DNA from: Bacteroidales bacterium
GTDB taxonomy: Bacteria; Bacteroidota; Bacteroidia; Bacteroidales; 4484-276
Assembly: GCA_018400545.1 (NCBI GenBank)
Contig: JAGYLT010000092.1
Location: 1-8,234 of the forward strand
Direction of reading: 5' to 3'
DNA length: 8,234 bases
In this document: positions 1 through 7,632 of the stretch, one piece after another
Position numbering within the stretch: position 1 is the stretch's first letter
Layout: every line of letters starts with the position of its first letter
The notes under the pieces: model-generated
The model's database searches: none
Told to the model about the DNA's origin: nothing
What the model saw: the letters and a program-made list of their open reading frames with translations, nothing else
Position numbers and translations under genes: made by a program

Positions 1-133
1 AAACACTTTAACCGGACACTACTGAAAAATAATTATCAATTACCACGCCCTTTAAAATTTTGTGAATTAATCAAGCTAAAATGGTAGTGATTTCTTAATG
101 CTGAAACAAAAGCAAGCTGGTTTTATAACAAAA
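1..133. other. AT-rich sequence downstream of the tricorn-like gene
   Basis: This short AT-rich stretch follows the stop codon of the minus-strand tricorn-like gene. I see no open frame with a domain signature, no strong inverted repeat with a U-tract, and no RNA gene. It probably holds the 3' untranslated region and the start of the next intergenic region. It is too short to place in context. Confidence 0.5.
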
Positions 134-2953
134 TTATTGATTGTCAATCTGATTAAGCAACTCATCAACCGCTCTTTGCAGTTGTTCATCTTTGCCCCTG
201 GCTTTGGCATCGGGGGCGGTTTCCACCAGGATATCCGGAACTGCCGGGCCGTTTTCCATATTTTCGTCGGTGGCTTTAACATACCAGGCGCGGAATGGCA
301 GGCGGATGTATGAACCGTCAAGCAGGCCGTTGGCTCCGGTTGAAATAACGGCGCCAAACGTGGGCTGGCCCACCAACGTGCCGATGCCAAGGGTTTTGTA
401 GGCATGCGAAAAAATCTCTGCATTGGAATAGCTGTTTTGGTTGCATAGTGCAATGGAGGGTTTGGTCCAGGCATAATAGGGCAGACGTTCACCAAAAGGA
501 TAATGGTCCCTGAATTCCTTATGTTCTTTATCAAGGCTTTCGGCTGCTCCACGCGGCACACAGTAAGCATGCTGATCCACATTGAGTACGGTCATCAGAA
601 AATCGGTGGTCCAGCCACCACCATTGTAACGCACATCAATTACGATTCCTTCTTTACCGTTTCCGGCCGCGGCCAGATCACGTTCAAAACGTTCAAAGCT
701 GCTCCAGTTCATGCCACGTATATGCAGATAGCCCAACCGTCCGTTGGAATATTTTTCGGTTAACTTACGGCGTTCTTCAACCCAATCTTCGTATAGTTCA
801 CTCCGGAGTGATCCGGTAGGCCTGATGACCACCTCGCGCAGATTGCCATCTTGATTTTCAATTTCAAGCAAAACCTGATTGCCATCTTCACCATTAAGCA
901 TCGTCCAGAAATTGATATCGTCAGAAATTTCCACACCATTTACTGAAATGATCTTTTCTCCTACATTTAGTTTGCTGATTGTTTTATCCGCCGGCGAATT
1001 AAAAATCACATCAGAAATTTCCACACCATCTTTTACAGGGTTCACTTCAATTCCCAAAAGCCCGGTCGATACACGCTGGGTTTCATACCTTCCACTGCCG
1101 CCACGCAAATCCATATGGCTGGCGTTGAGTTCGCCCAGCATAAAATTGGTGATGTCCCGGAAATCAAAATAAGTGGATGCCTTCATGGCCCAGGGCTTAT
1201 ATTTTTGCTTCAGCCTGTCCCAGTCTTTACCATGAAAATCCGGATCATAAAACCGCTGATCGAGCGAACGCCACGCTTCTTCAAAAATCTGCTCCTGCTC
1301 TTTCTGGTAATCGATTTTCATGTTTGCCGCAAAAGCAACCGGCTCCTGTTTTGATGATTTTATGCCCATTTTGTAAAGTTTGCCACCGCTCCGCAGCATG
1401 AGCAGGTCTTTTCCGTCAGGAGAAAGGGAAACACCATAAGGCCGCTGATTTTTGGATGTGAGCTGTTTCAGGTCTTTGCCATTCCACTTGATGGAGTAAA
1501 GATCGTTTTCGGCTTTATAAGATTGCCTTGAATTGCGGTTGGTGACAAAGAAGAAGGTTTCGCCGTCAGGAGAAATCACAAGATCGGATTCATTTCCGGG
1601 CAGGCCGGTCACCTGTTCGAGGCGCTCGTGGATGCGATAAAAATCAATTTCGATGGGGACCACAGTATCATTTTTTTCGTCTTTTTCTCCGGATTCTTCA
1701 TCCGTTTCTTCCCAGTCCTGCCGGGTTTTCTCCCAGTCTGATTTCTTCAGCCAAACGAACCACACATCCGAATCGCTGTTGTTGCGGGTTGATAAAAAAC
1801 CCAGCTTGCTGCCGTCTTTGCTCCAGAAGGGGCTTGAATCGCGGCGGGGGTGCATGGTAACATTCACGGGCCCCTCGCTGTTGTCGGCGGCATGGATAAA
1901 AATTTCGTTATTCCCGTTCAGGTCAACCAGCGAGTAGGCCAGCCATTTGCTGTCGGGGCTCCAGGCCACGCCGGAGGGTGAAGACCAGTCATCGTGCAGC
2001 ATAACCTCTTTTGTAATCTCGTTTTTGCCGGATACCTCCCCGGTAATCAACTTTCCGAATCCGCGTTCAAAAGCCAGTTTTTTCCCATCGGGTGAAACCT
2101 CCAGGCTCATTTCATCTTCAGGTGTTTTCGTAACCCGGATGATTTCGCGTTTGAGGGTTTTAAACAGGTCAGTTTCATTTTCATCTGTCGATCGGGCCAG
2201 AAAAATATCATATTGCCCGTTTCGGTCGGAGGTAAACAAGAGGGTGGTGTCGTTCAGCCATGCCGGACTGCGGTCTCGCCAGGGGCTGTCGGTAATGGCC
2301 ACAGTTTTCTTTTTATCGTTCACCTGTGTGATGAAAATTTCGCCACGGATCACCATGGCCGCATACTTCCCGTTGGGGCTGAGGGTATATTCTGAAATGT
2401 TTTTTGAATAGGTTTTCTGCACAATCGGATCGAAATGGTAATCCGGGCTGATCTGGATATTCAGTTTTTTGGCTTTCCCTCCGGAGACCAGCTTATGATA
2501 AATGTGTGTTTGTTTTTCAAAAACAATGTTCTCACCTGCTTTGTCGATGGAGAAATACCGGATGCCGTCATCACTGTAATTGGTGATTTGCGATTCGTTG
2601 AGGAAATTTCCGGAATCATCAATCTCCATTTTCCAGATGTTGTATTTGCCGCTTTTGGGGCTGATGTAGAAAATGCTGTTGTTTCCCACAAACTGAGGCA
2701 TAAAATCATTGCCTTCAAAGTTGGTTAGCTGGTTGTATTTGTCGTTTTTGATATCGTAAATCCAGAGGTCTTTTTGGGCGGGGCCTCGGTAATCTTCCCG
2801 TGTATTCTTGCATGAACCTTTTACAAAAACGATAAATTTTCCGTTGGGAGAAAATTCAGGCGATCTGCCCAGTGCATCCGAAATCCGGTAAGGAGTACCG
2901 CCATCGGGTGAAACCTCGTAAAATTCATAATCCCGCTCTACCTGGTAGCGATC
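134..2953 (-). CDS. Tricorn-like S41 family protease, N-terminally truncated
   Basis: This is a tricorn-type serine peptidase (S41 family), expected to degrade peptides and, in Bacteroidota, probably exported to the periplasm. About 939 codons survive; relatives are usually near 1050-1100 residues. Counting from the first ATG (2701), residues 1-455 carry repeated SPDGK-type beta-propeller blades, with an acidic linker near 319-345. A tricorn C1-like region lies at about 465-540, a PDZ domain at about 545-628 and the S41 core at about 630-850. Visible active-site candidates are S528-H529 (NASH), the oxyanion-type NGGG at 693-696, nucleophile S759 in SYSNAE, and possibly E816. Homology clearly continues upstream of that ATG (VERDYEFYEVSPDGGTPY, and an EDYRGPA motif) as far as the GATC at 2950-2953. 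Beyond it the frame runs into GC-rich foreign sequence to a stop at 3071-3073, with no ATG, GTG or TTG start. The start and signal peptide are missing, so the gene as drawn is probably not expressed normally. The S41/tricorn identity is firm; localisation is inferred. Confidence 0.9.
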   Translation of the reverse strand, partial: DRYQVERDYEFYEVSPDGGTPYRISDALGRSPEFSPNGKFIVFVKGSCKNTREDYRGPAQKDLWIYDIKNDKYNQLTNFEGNDFMPQFVGNNSIFYISPKSGKYNIWKMEIDDSGNFLNESQITNYSDDGIRYFSIDKAGENIVFEKQTHIYHKLVSGGKAKKLNIQISPDYHFDPIVQKTYSKNISEYTLSPNGKYAAMVIRGEIFITQVNDKKKTVAITDSPWRDRSPAWLNDTTLLFTSDRNGQYDIFLARSTDENETDLFKTLKREIIRVTKTPEDEMSLEVSPDGKKLAFERGFGKLITGEVSGKNEITKEVMLHDDWSSPSGVAWSPDSKWLAYSLVDLNGNNEIFIHAADNSEGPVNVTMHPRRDSSPFWSKDGSKLGFLSTRNNSDSDVWFVWLKKSDWEKTRQDWEETDEESGEKDEKNDTVVPIEIDFYRIHERLEQVTGLPGNESDLVISPDGETFFFVTNRNSRQSYKAENDLYSIKWNGKDLKQLTSKNQRPYGVSLSPDGKDLLMLRSGGKLYKMGIKSSKQEPVAFAANMKIDYQKEQEQIFEEAWRSLDQRFYDPDFHGKDWDRLKQKYKPWAMKASTYFDFRDITNFMLGELNASHMDLRGGSGRYETQRVSTGLLGIEVNPVKDGVEISDVIFNSPADKTISKLNVGEKIISVNGVEISDDINFWTMLNGEDGNQVLLEIENQDGNLREVVIRPTGSLRSELYEDWVEERRKLTEKYSNGRLGYLHIRGMNWSSFERFERDLAAAGNGKEGIVIDVRYNGGGWTTDFLMTVLNVDQHAYCVPRGAAESLDKEHKEFRDHYPFGERLPYYAWTKPSIALCNQNSYSNAEIFSHAYKTLGIGTLVGQPTFGAVISTGANGLLDGSYIRLPFRAWYVKATDENMENGPAVPDILVETAPDAKARGKDEQLQRAVDELLNQIDNQ
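2950..2953. other. GATC at the left edge of the foreign block
   Basis: The tricorn-like homology ends here. On the minus strand the gene reads Asp-Arg from GATCGC and then continues as typical family sequence (YQVERDYEF). Upstream of the GATC the composition becomes GC-rich and the family similarity is lost. The exact break could be a few bases either side, since the residues just before the Asp are not diagnostic. Confidence 0.6.
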
Positions 2954-3576
2954 TGTAGCGCAATGCCCGACGGCAACATCGAGCAGCAGCTCCGCGGGTG
3001 GCCCCTGAATGTCGGCCGTGGCGTTGATCAGGTTGGGTGCAACGCCGTCGCGACCCGGTCCTCGCTTGCGTCAGCGAATTGGCGCGTCTGCAGGCATTGG
3101 GCGTCATGCTGCGCTTTGCGGCGATGCAATCCGCCGTGGCTCCGTCCACGCACGCCGAAAGATCGCTTCGACCCGTTGTCGCACGCGGCGAATTGATCGA
3201 GGCAATACTGTTCACCATTGGCGTCCTGTGCGACGACAGGCAATAGTTTTCCAAAGCAAGTCGATGCACGCCAACATCGACTGTTCGCAGGCTGTACCGG
3301 TAGACCCGTTACGTGGCGCGGTGCAAATCCTCAACGCTGTAGCCGTCTCTTGCACGCCTTCGATTTCCGCGAGGTTTCATCCTGGCGCATCGATCGCGTC
3401 GTCGTATTCCCTGCCGCGCGACCCGAGCTGAGCATCAAGCCTGCCGGATCTTCGTCGAAGAATGCGCCCGGAGGCGTGCACTCGATATTTTCCGGCGCGA
3501 TACACGCGCAAAAAGGAAAGCGTGCCCGGCAGGATGGTGGCAGGGTCGATGCGCACCCGGAGCTTTCATCGCATAC
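2954..3576. other. GC-rich block of foreign composition, no recognisable gene
   Basis: This stretch of about 620 bp is much richer in G+C than its flanks: four 60-base lines I counted gave 52-68%, against 45-48% just outside. Several frames are open on both strands, including 3009-3431 and 3037-3246 on plus and 2925-3269 on minus. That is expected in GC-rich DNA, and none shows a signal peptide, domain motif or ribosome-binding site that I recognise. I see no transposase, terminal inverted repeats, tRNA or integrase. GATC occurs at both edges and internally at 3026, 3161, 3195, 3392 and 3447, which divides the block into six pieces. It could be one fragment from a GC-rich organism or several joined fragments. 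Its source is unknown to me. Confidence 0.75.
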
Positions 3577-3852
3577 GATCGGTGTAATTGTCCCCGAATA
3601 ACCTGCGGGAACTTTGAGTGAAAAATTTCCGGTAACGCCTGCAGCAGCTGTCCCTATTCCGGGGAAGTCAATTACCGCCCCTGTGAAATTTTTAAAACCG
3701 GAGCCGGCATCGTATCTAACCTTTCCGGAGATAGTGAAATCGGAAGTGATCCCTTTTGTTTCCTGTGCGGCAACATTTTGCAAAAAGCCAAAAAAGGTGC
3801 ACAAACCAACAAGCAGGAAAATAATAAAAGGGGAAGATATGAATTTTTTCAT
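3331..3852 (-). CDS. Exported protein with carboxypeptidase-regulatory-like start, broken after codon 92
   Basis: Only codons 1-92 (3852-3577) look native. They encode a signal peptide: MKK, then a hydrophobic segment rich in F, L and I, ending in a VAAQ-type cleavage site near residue 30. A beta-sandwich start follows at about 38-92 (ISGKVRYD, then GVTGNFSLKVPAGYSGTITP). This resembles the carboxypeptidase-regulatory-like/CNA-B-type repeats common at the start of Bacteroidota surface proteins, where SGTITP is usually followed by a GYTF-like strand. That strand is absent. At GATC 3577-3580 the frame enters the GC-rich block and yields a Cys- and Arg-rich tail without resemblance to the family, ending at a stop at 3331-3333. 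The annotated 173-residue protein is therefore probably a chimera, and the true gene is likely longer and surface-exposed. The start ATG at 3850-3852 is supported by the signal peptide and by a leader motif shared with the S8 protease gene. Confidence 0.7.
   Translation of the reverse strand: MKKFISSPFIIFLLVGLCTFFGFLQNVAAQETKGITSDFTISGKVRYDAGSGFKNFTGAVIDFPGIGTAAAGVTGNFSLKVPAGYSGTITPIVCDESSGCASTLPPSCRARFPFCACIAPENIECTPPGAFFDEDPAGLMLSSGRAAGNTTTRSMRQDETSRKSKACKRRLQR
3577..3580. other. GATC at the right edge of the foreign block
   Basis: Family-like sequence of the exported protein (SGTITPI) ends in the Ile codon formed by this GATC, read on minus. From the next codon on, composition and similarity change. 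It matches the GATC at the other edge of the block, so both boundaries carry the same tetranucleotide. Confidence 0.6.
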
Positions 3853-3857
3853 ATTAA

Positions 3858-3879
3858 TAAGTTTTAAGCAGTGAATAAA
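3858..3879 (-). promoter_or_regulatory. Leader motif TTTATTCA-N5-TAAAACTTA upstream of the exported-protein gene
   Basis: Read on minus, this is TTTATTCA, five bases, TAAAACTTA, then five bases to the ATG. The same two blocks with the same 5-base gap precede the S8 protease gene, four bases before its ATG. No GGAGG-type Shine-Dalgarno is present, as is usual in Bacteroidota. It may be part of the 5' untranslated region or a translation-initiation context. The role is not known, and AT-rich leaders can match by chance. Confidence 0.4.
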
Positions 3880-4019
3880 TGTCCCAAAATCAAGCAGTCA
3901 AACAAAATTAATCACATTTTAATAAAAACAGGTATTTTTTTGCCGAATTAACTGATGGTTTTTTTGCATTTGTTGAGGTTTTATATTAAACATAAGGTTT
4001 TACAGGGTTTGATGGCACA
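3880..4019. other. AT-rich intergenic region upstream of the exported-protein gene
   Basis: Together with the adjacent terminator and leader, this makes up the spacer of about 257 bp between the S8 protease stop and the start of the exported-protein gene. A minus-strand TGATTTTG (about 3888-3895) is one mismatch from the Bacteroidota -7 consensus TAnnTTTG, but I cannot pair it with a convincing -33 element. No small open frame with support is visible. Confidence 0.35.
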
Positions 4020-4059
4020 AAAAAAAAGCTGCCTTCTTTTCTGAAGGCAGCTTTTTTTT
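4020..4059 (-). terminator. Strong rho-independent terminator after the S8 protease gene, symmetrical
   Basis: A perfect 17-bp inverted repeat (arms 4020-4036 and 4043-4059) surrounds a 6-base loop. The core is AGCTGCCTTC paired with GAAGGCAGCT, flanked by A-runs on one side and T-runs on the other. Both strands therefore produce a GC-containing hairpin followed by a U-tract, so it could work in both directions. It lies about 50 bp downstream of the minus-strand S8 protease stop codon, which is the gene it most plausibly serves. Confidence 0.9.
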
Positions 4060-4109
4060 ACCTGATAAATTCAAAAATTTATGAACTGCTCAGGTTTAAA
4101 TGCGGTTGA

Positions 4110-7100
4110 TTAATTTTTCTGAATCACAACCTTTTGTATTGTATTTGCTTTCTCACCCTTCACACGAATGAAATACACACCATTGGGCTGGTCGTTGATA
4201 TCAATGTCCAGTTTGCCTGATTGGTTACTGAAATTTTCAAGGCGATAAACTTCGGTACCAAATGCATTTGTTACTGTTACCAGTACCGGCTTGGATAGGG
4301 TGCCCGTTTCAAGGGTAAATGTACCTGCTGAAGGATTGGGGAAAACCACCATGTCTTTGCTTTCATCGATTTCGCTGATGTTTGTGCAATCGTCATATTG
4401 AACGGTGATTTCATCAGCGTTGGTGCAATTGTCGGTGCTTGTAACTTCCACCCAGTAGGTAGCTGTTCCAATTCCCACGCCTGTTGAATCGACTTCGATT
4501 GTTTGCGTTGTTTCGCCGGTTGACCATAAATAAGCAGCGCCCGGGTTTCCTGCATCGAGTGTTACCAGTTCTCCTGCACAGACAGTAATGTCAGCGCCAA
4601 GATCAACAGTAGGAAGTTCGTGCATCATCACCTCAAATTCCTCTGACATTTCGCCGGCGCCGCAATCATTGTGCGACTCAACCATTACCAATGCCATTCC
4701 GGTAAAGCTCTGATCCCAAACAATAGTAGCTGTTTCGCCGGTTCCTGAGATTGTTCCGGCTGCTTCAGGCTCGATGTACCATTGATAAGAGGTTGCACCT
4801 GCCGCACCGGTAGTGGTGTATTCGGTTTGTTCTTCGCCCCAGCAAAGAGTTGATTGGCCCTGCGGCATTGCTGCCTGCTCGGGGGTATGATCTACGGCAA
4901 CGGTTATTTCTCCTTCCACCGTAAATTCACCATCGCTTACTTCAACGAAATAGGTTGTGGTTTCCTCGGGTGCCACCACAGGATTAGAAACGTTGGAACT
5001 GAATCCCGGAGGATCGGAAGTCCAATCGTAGGTGTAAACGCCTGAACCGCCATTGGCACCGGCTTCCAACTGACTGTTTTCACCCAGGCAAATTGTTGAT
5101 GGATCGGCTGAAACATTTACAGATAGCGGGAACCCATCGCCAACATTCAAAGTAACGGGAACTTCAACTACGGGAGCATCGGGGTCGTTTGATTCGATGA
5201 CAACAGTTCCGAAATAGGTGCCCTCGTCAAGGTCTTCGGAGTTGAACATGATCTCGAAAGTGGCATTGTCGCCGGGAGCAATCGTGTCCTGAAGTCTTTC
5301 AACAAACATCCATCCCGACAAGGCAACTGTGTAATCCTCAGCTTCGCCGTAACTCATGTTTTCGCAAGCATCTTCGGGCGTCCCCTGCCATTTTGCCATT
5401 ACGCGCATGCGTGTTTCACCACCGTCAAATTCCTGGGGAATGATAACTTCAGTAGTATAAATTTCGTTGGAATTGACCAGGTGGAATCCTTCAAGGATAA
5501 GTTCTGATTCATCAAACACTTCATCCTTGTTGGCATCAATCCAAATATTTACATATTGATTGCTGTAGCCGGTCTCAAGTGTAACTGTGTATGCGGTACC
5601 AACTTCCAAATTGGTACTCATAGCTGTGAAATCTCCATATCCATCATCGCTGCAGCCGTTGTTCATGTTGCTTATTTCCGCCATTGCAAAAGAGGTAATT
5701 CCATCACCGAACGAGCAGTTGCCTGACGGGATACAATAATCGTTTGTGCCGCGGAAGGGCTCGGTAGATGAGGAAACGTTGAATTGAAGGTCGAGTTCTC
5801 CTGTGTTTTCAACTGTAATGGAGCGGTATGAAATGGCTTGCTGATCGATACTTTCGATGATCTCGGCAGGATCAACTGCAATATGTGCATCGCCCCACTG
5901 CAAAGTAGTTCTAACCGGGCTTGATTCGCCAAGATCGTGTTGAGCAGTTACTTTGTATTCATAAATACCATAATCCGGTAATGTTTCGCTGTAAAACAAA
6001 TCGGTTGTAGTGGCAATTTCCACCTCATCGCGGTATATTCTGAAGAATTCAAATCCGGGCTCATTTTCAAATTCCCATTCCAGTTCAGCTAATCCTGTTT
6101 CGTAGGAAATAGTCCCAACGAGGTTGGCAGGCCTGGCCACTGCTGACACTTCTTCGACTGCCGCCAAAGCATCCACACGACCTGAGCCGGTGTTATTGTT
6201 TTTGCCGGGCTGCAAAACTACAGTGGTGGTTTCGAGAATTTCGGATATTTCTGCCGGTTCCAGCAGATTATTTTTTTGCAGCATCAGTGCCATTACGCCA
6301 GCAACGGCCGGTGTAGCCATTGATGTTCCGCTCCATCCCGATTCGTAACCGGTATTGCTGTAGTGCGCCAACGATTTGATATCAGAGCCTGGTGCCATAA
6401 TGTCGGGGCGCAACAAACCCATTTCGGGTTGATAGGGGAAGTCGTTGTAAGGAGCTACATTTTGCCAGGTTACCGGGCCACGGCTTGAGAAGCTGGAGAT
6501 AGCATCGCTGCTGGTTGTTGATCCAACTGATACAACTCCCGATACTTCGCCGTCCGGGTTTTGATCAGGATGTATCCATGGCGGAGGGCAGTCGCCGGGT
6601 GTACGAACATTGCTGGGTGCATTGCCTGATCCTTCGTTGCCGGCAGCTACAGCTGAAATAACACCTGCTGCAAGTGCGTTGTCGAAAGCCTGACGGAAAG
6701 CAGCACGATCTGGGCCCCATGAATGTTGCCATCCCAGTGAAAGGCTCATAACATGAGCTCCGTTTTCAACACTAAACTGAACAGCTTCCCATACATAACT
6801 TTCTTCACCACCACCGGATGAATTGAGTACCTTCAGGCACATGATGCTGGCGCCGGGTGCCATGCCGGTTTGTGAGCCTGCAGTACCATCACCGGCAACT
6901 GTACCGGCGCAGTGTGTGCCGTGTCCGTGGTCATCCATCGGGTTGTTATTGCTGGAAACAAAATTCCATCCGTGGTTTGGAAAATCGGGGTGTGTCCAGA
7001 TATTGGTAGCAAGGTCAACGTGGTTGTAGTTTACGCCGGTGTCGATGACCGAAACAACAACGCCGTCGCCGTCATAACCAAGCGCCCATACTTCCTGAGC

Positions 7101-7628
7101 ATTGATTTTTAGCACGTTCCATGTGATTTCACGGTTGCCCATGTATCCGGGTTCGTTTTTTGCGTTTTTGCGTACTTCGGGATCTATCACAACGTGATAC
7201 TTATCATAATCAATTTTGTCGATATCATCCCTTTGTGCCAACTGTTCGATGGCATCAGGTGTGGCATAACAATTAATAATGTTGTTGATCCACAGTGCTT
7301 TTACTCCGTTTACCGCTGCGCTGCGCTGCATTTGGTTGAGTTCGGCCAATACACCTCTTTGTGAGCGTTCAGAAAAATCCTGAAGAACTGATATTACATA
7401 AGCGCGACGCTCTCCGATACGCATTGTTGAAGTTGTTTGGATCAATTCCTGTGAGTTGAATTTTTCTTTCAATGAAATATTGATTTTAATCATCTCACCG
7501 GATTTGGCGGTAGTTAGCCGCTCAGTGAGTCTCTCGGTCATTCTTTCAGATTCCGAGGCGTAAAGTGCTGAACTTAGCGTTAGTAAAGTAAAAATTGCTG
7601 AGAGAAATAGTGTTGTCAGTTTTCTCAT
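4110..7628 (-). CDS. Secreted subtilisin-like (S8) serine protease with GEVED, PKD/Ig-like and T9SS sorting domains
   Basis: This is an endopeptidase predicted to be exported by Sec and then the T9SS to the cell surface or medium. The 1172 residues begin with a signal peptide (about 1-25). A propeptide-like region follows (about 45-150), resembling the N-terminal part of bacillopeptidase F-type enzymes. The S8 domain spans about 165-495, with catalytic D196 (VIDTG), H236 (GHGTHCAG), oxyanion N331 (AAGNEG) and S436 (GTSMATP), so it should be active. Next come an FN3-like domain (about 498-572) and an Ig/ASH-like domain whose two halves (about 581-620 and 771-829) flank a GEVED domain (about 627-770). 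PKD/Ig-like modules follow (about 834-915, 916-1003 and 1004-1080, the last with YLWSTGETTQTI). The type-A sorting domain is at about 1093-1172 (FPNPSAGTF to VVIQKN). The ATG at 7626-7628 fits the signal peptide. A terminator follows. The upstream partial gene shares its last modules. Substrate is unknown. Confidence 0.95.
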   Translation of the reverse strand: MRKLTTLFLSAIFTLLTLSSALYASESERMTERLTERLTTAKSGEMIKINISLKEKFNSQELIQTTSTMRIGERRAYVISVLQDFSERSQRGVLAELNQMQRSAAVNGVKALWINNIINCYATPDAIEQLAQRDDIDKIDYDKYHVVIDPEVRKNAKNEPGYMGNREITWNVLKINAQEVWALGYDGDGVVVSVIDTGVNYNHVDLATNIWTHPDFPNHGWNFVSSNNNPMDDHGHGTHCAGTVAGDGTAGSQTGMAPGASIMCLKVLNSSGGGEESYVWEAVQFSVENGAHVMSLSLGWQHSWGPDRAAFRQAFDNALAAGVISAVAAGNEGSGNAPSNVRTPGDCPPPWIHPDQNPDGEVSGVVSVGSTTSSDAISSFSSRGPVTWQNVAPYNDFPYQPEMGLLRPDIMAPGSDIKSLAHYSNTGYESGWSGTSMATPAVAGVMALMLQKNNLLEPAEISEILETTTVVLQPGKNNNTGSGRVDALAAVEEVSAVARPANLVGTISYETGLAELEWEFENEPGFEFFRIYRDEVEIATTTDLFYSETLPDYGIYEYKVTAQHDLGESSPVRTTLQWGDAHIAVDPAEIIESIDQQAISYRSITVENTGELDLQFNVSSSTEPFRGTNDYCIPSGNCSFGDGITSFAMAEISNMNNGCSDDGYGDFTAMSTNLEVGTAYTVTLETGYSNQYVNIWIDANKDEVFDESELILEGFHLVNSNEIYTTEVIIPQEFDGGETRMRVMAKWQGTPEDACENMSYGEAEDYTVALSGWMFVERLQDTIAPGDNATFEIMFNSEDLDEGTYFGTVVIESNDPDAPVVEVPVTLNVGDGFPLSVNVSADPSTICLGENSQLEAGANGGSGVYTYDWTSDPPGFSSNVSNPVVAPEETTTYFVEVSDGEFTVEGEITVAVDHTPEQAAMPQGQSTLCWGEEQTEYTTTGAAGATSYQWYIEPEAAGTISGTGETATIVWDQSFTGMALVMVESHNDCGAGEMSEEFEVMMHELPTVDLGADITVCAGELVTLDAGNPGAAYLWSTGETTQTIEVDSTGVGIGTATYWVEVTSTDNCTNADEITVQYDDCTNISEIDESKDMVVFPNPSAGTFTLETGTLSKPVLVTVTNAFGTEVYRLENFSNQSGKLDIDINDQPNGVYFIRVKGEKANTIQKVVIQKN
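4441..4580 (-). repeat. Duplicated Ig-like/linker module, copy 1 (S8 protease)
   Basis: This stretch aligns without gaps over 140 bp with 8095-8234, at about 99 of 140 identical bases by hand count. It encodes the last Ig-like module ahead of the sorting domain, with the shared motif YLWSTGETTQTI and then GVGIGTAT. The two copies are paralogous module ends of tandem T9SS cargo genes, not a mobile repeat. Similarity continues at the protein level into both sorting domains. Confidence 0.8.
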
Positions 7629-7632
7629 AATT

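Noticed and set aside
1056..1069. 14-base match to the stem-loop region at 7707-7720
   Set aside because: One copy lies inside a conserved coding segment of the PDZ region and the other is half of a hairpin. There is no extended similarity, so it is most likely coincidence.
1947..2411. 154-codon plus-strand open frame antisense to the tricorn-like gene
   Set aside because: The minus strand here encodes clear propeller repeats. The plus-strand frame is a shadow without domain signal, as are the other plus-strand frames over the two large proteases.
3009..3431. Plus-strand open frame in the GC-rich block, plus the other open frames there on both strands
   Set aside because: Several overlapping frames are open at once, as expected for GC-rich DNA. 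None has a recognisable domain, a signal or a convincing start, so none is annotated as a gene.
2950..3580. A mobile element inserted with a 4-bp GATC target duplication
   Set aside because: The two flanks are pieces of different genes, and joining them at GATC gives a stop within a few codons. No inverted ends, transposase or integrase are visible, so a simple insertion does not restore anything.
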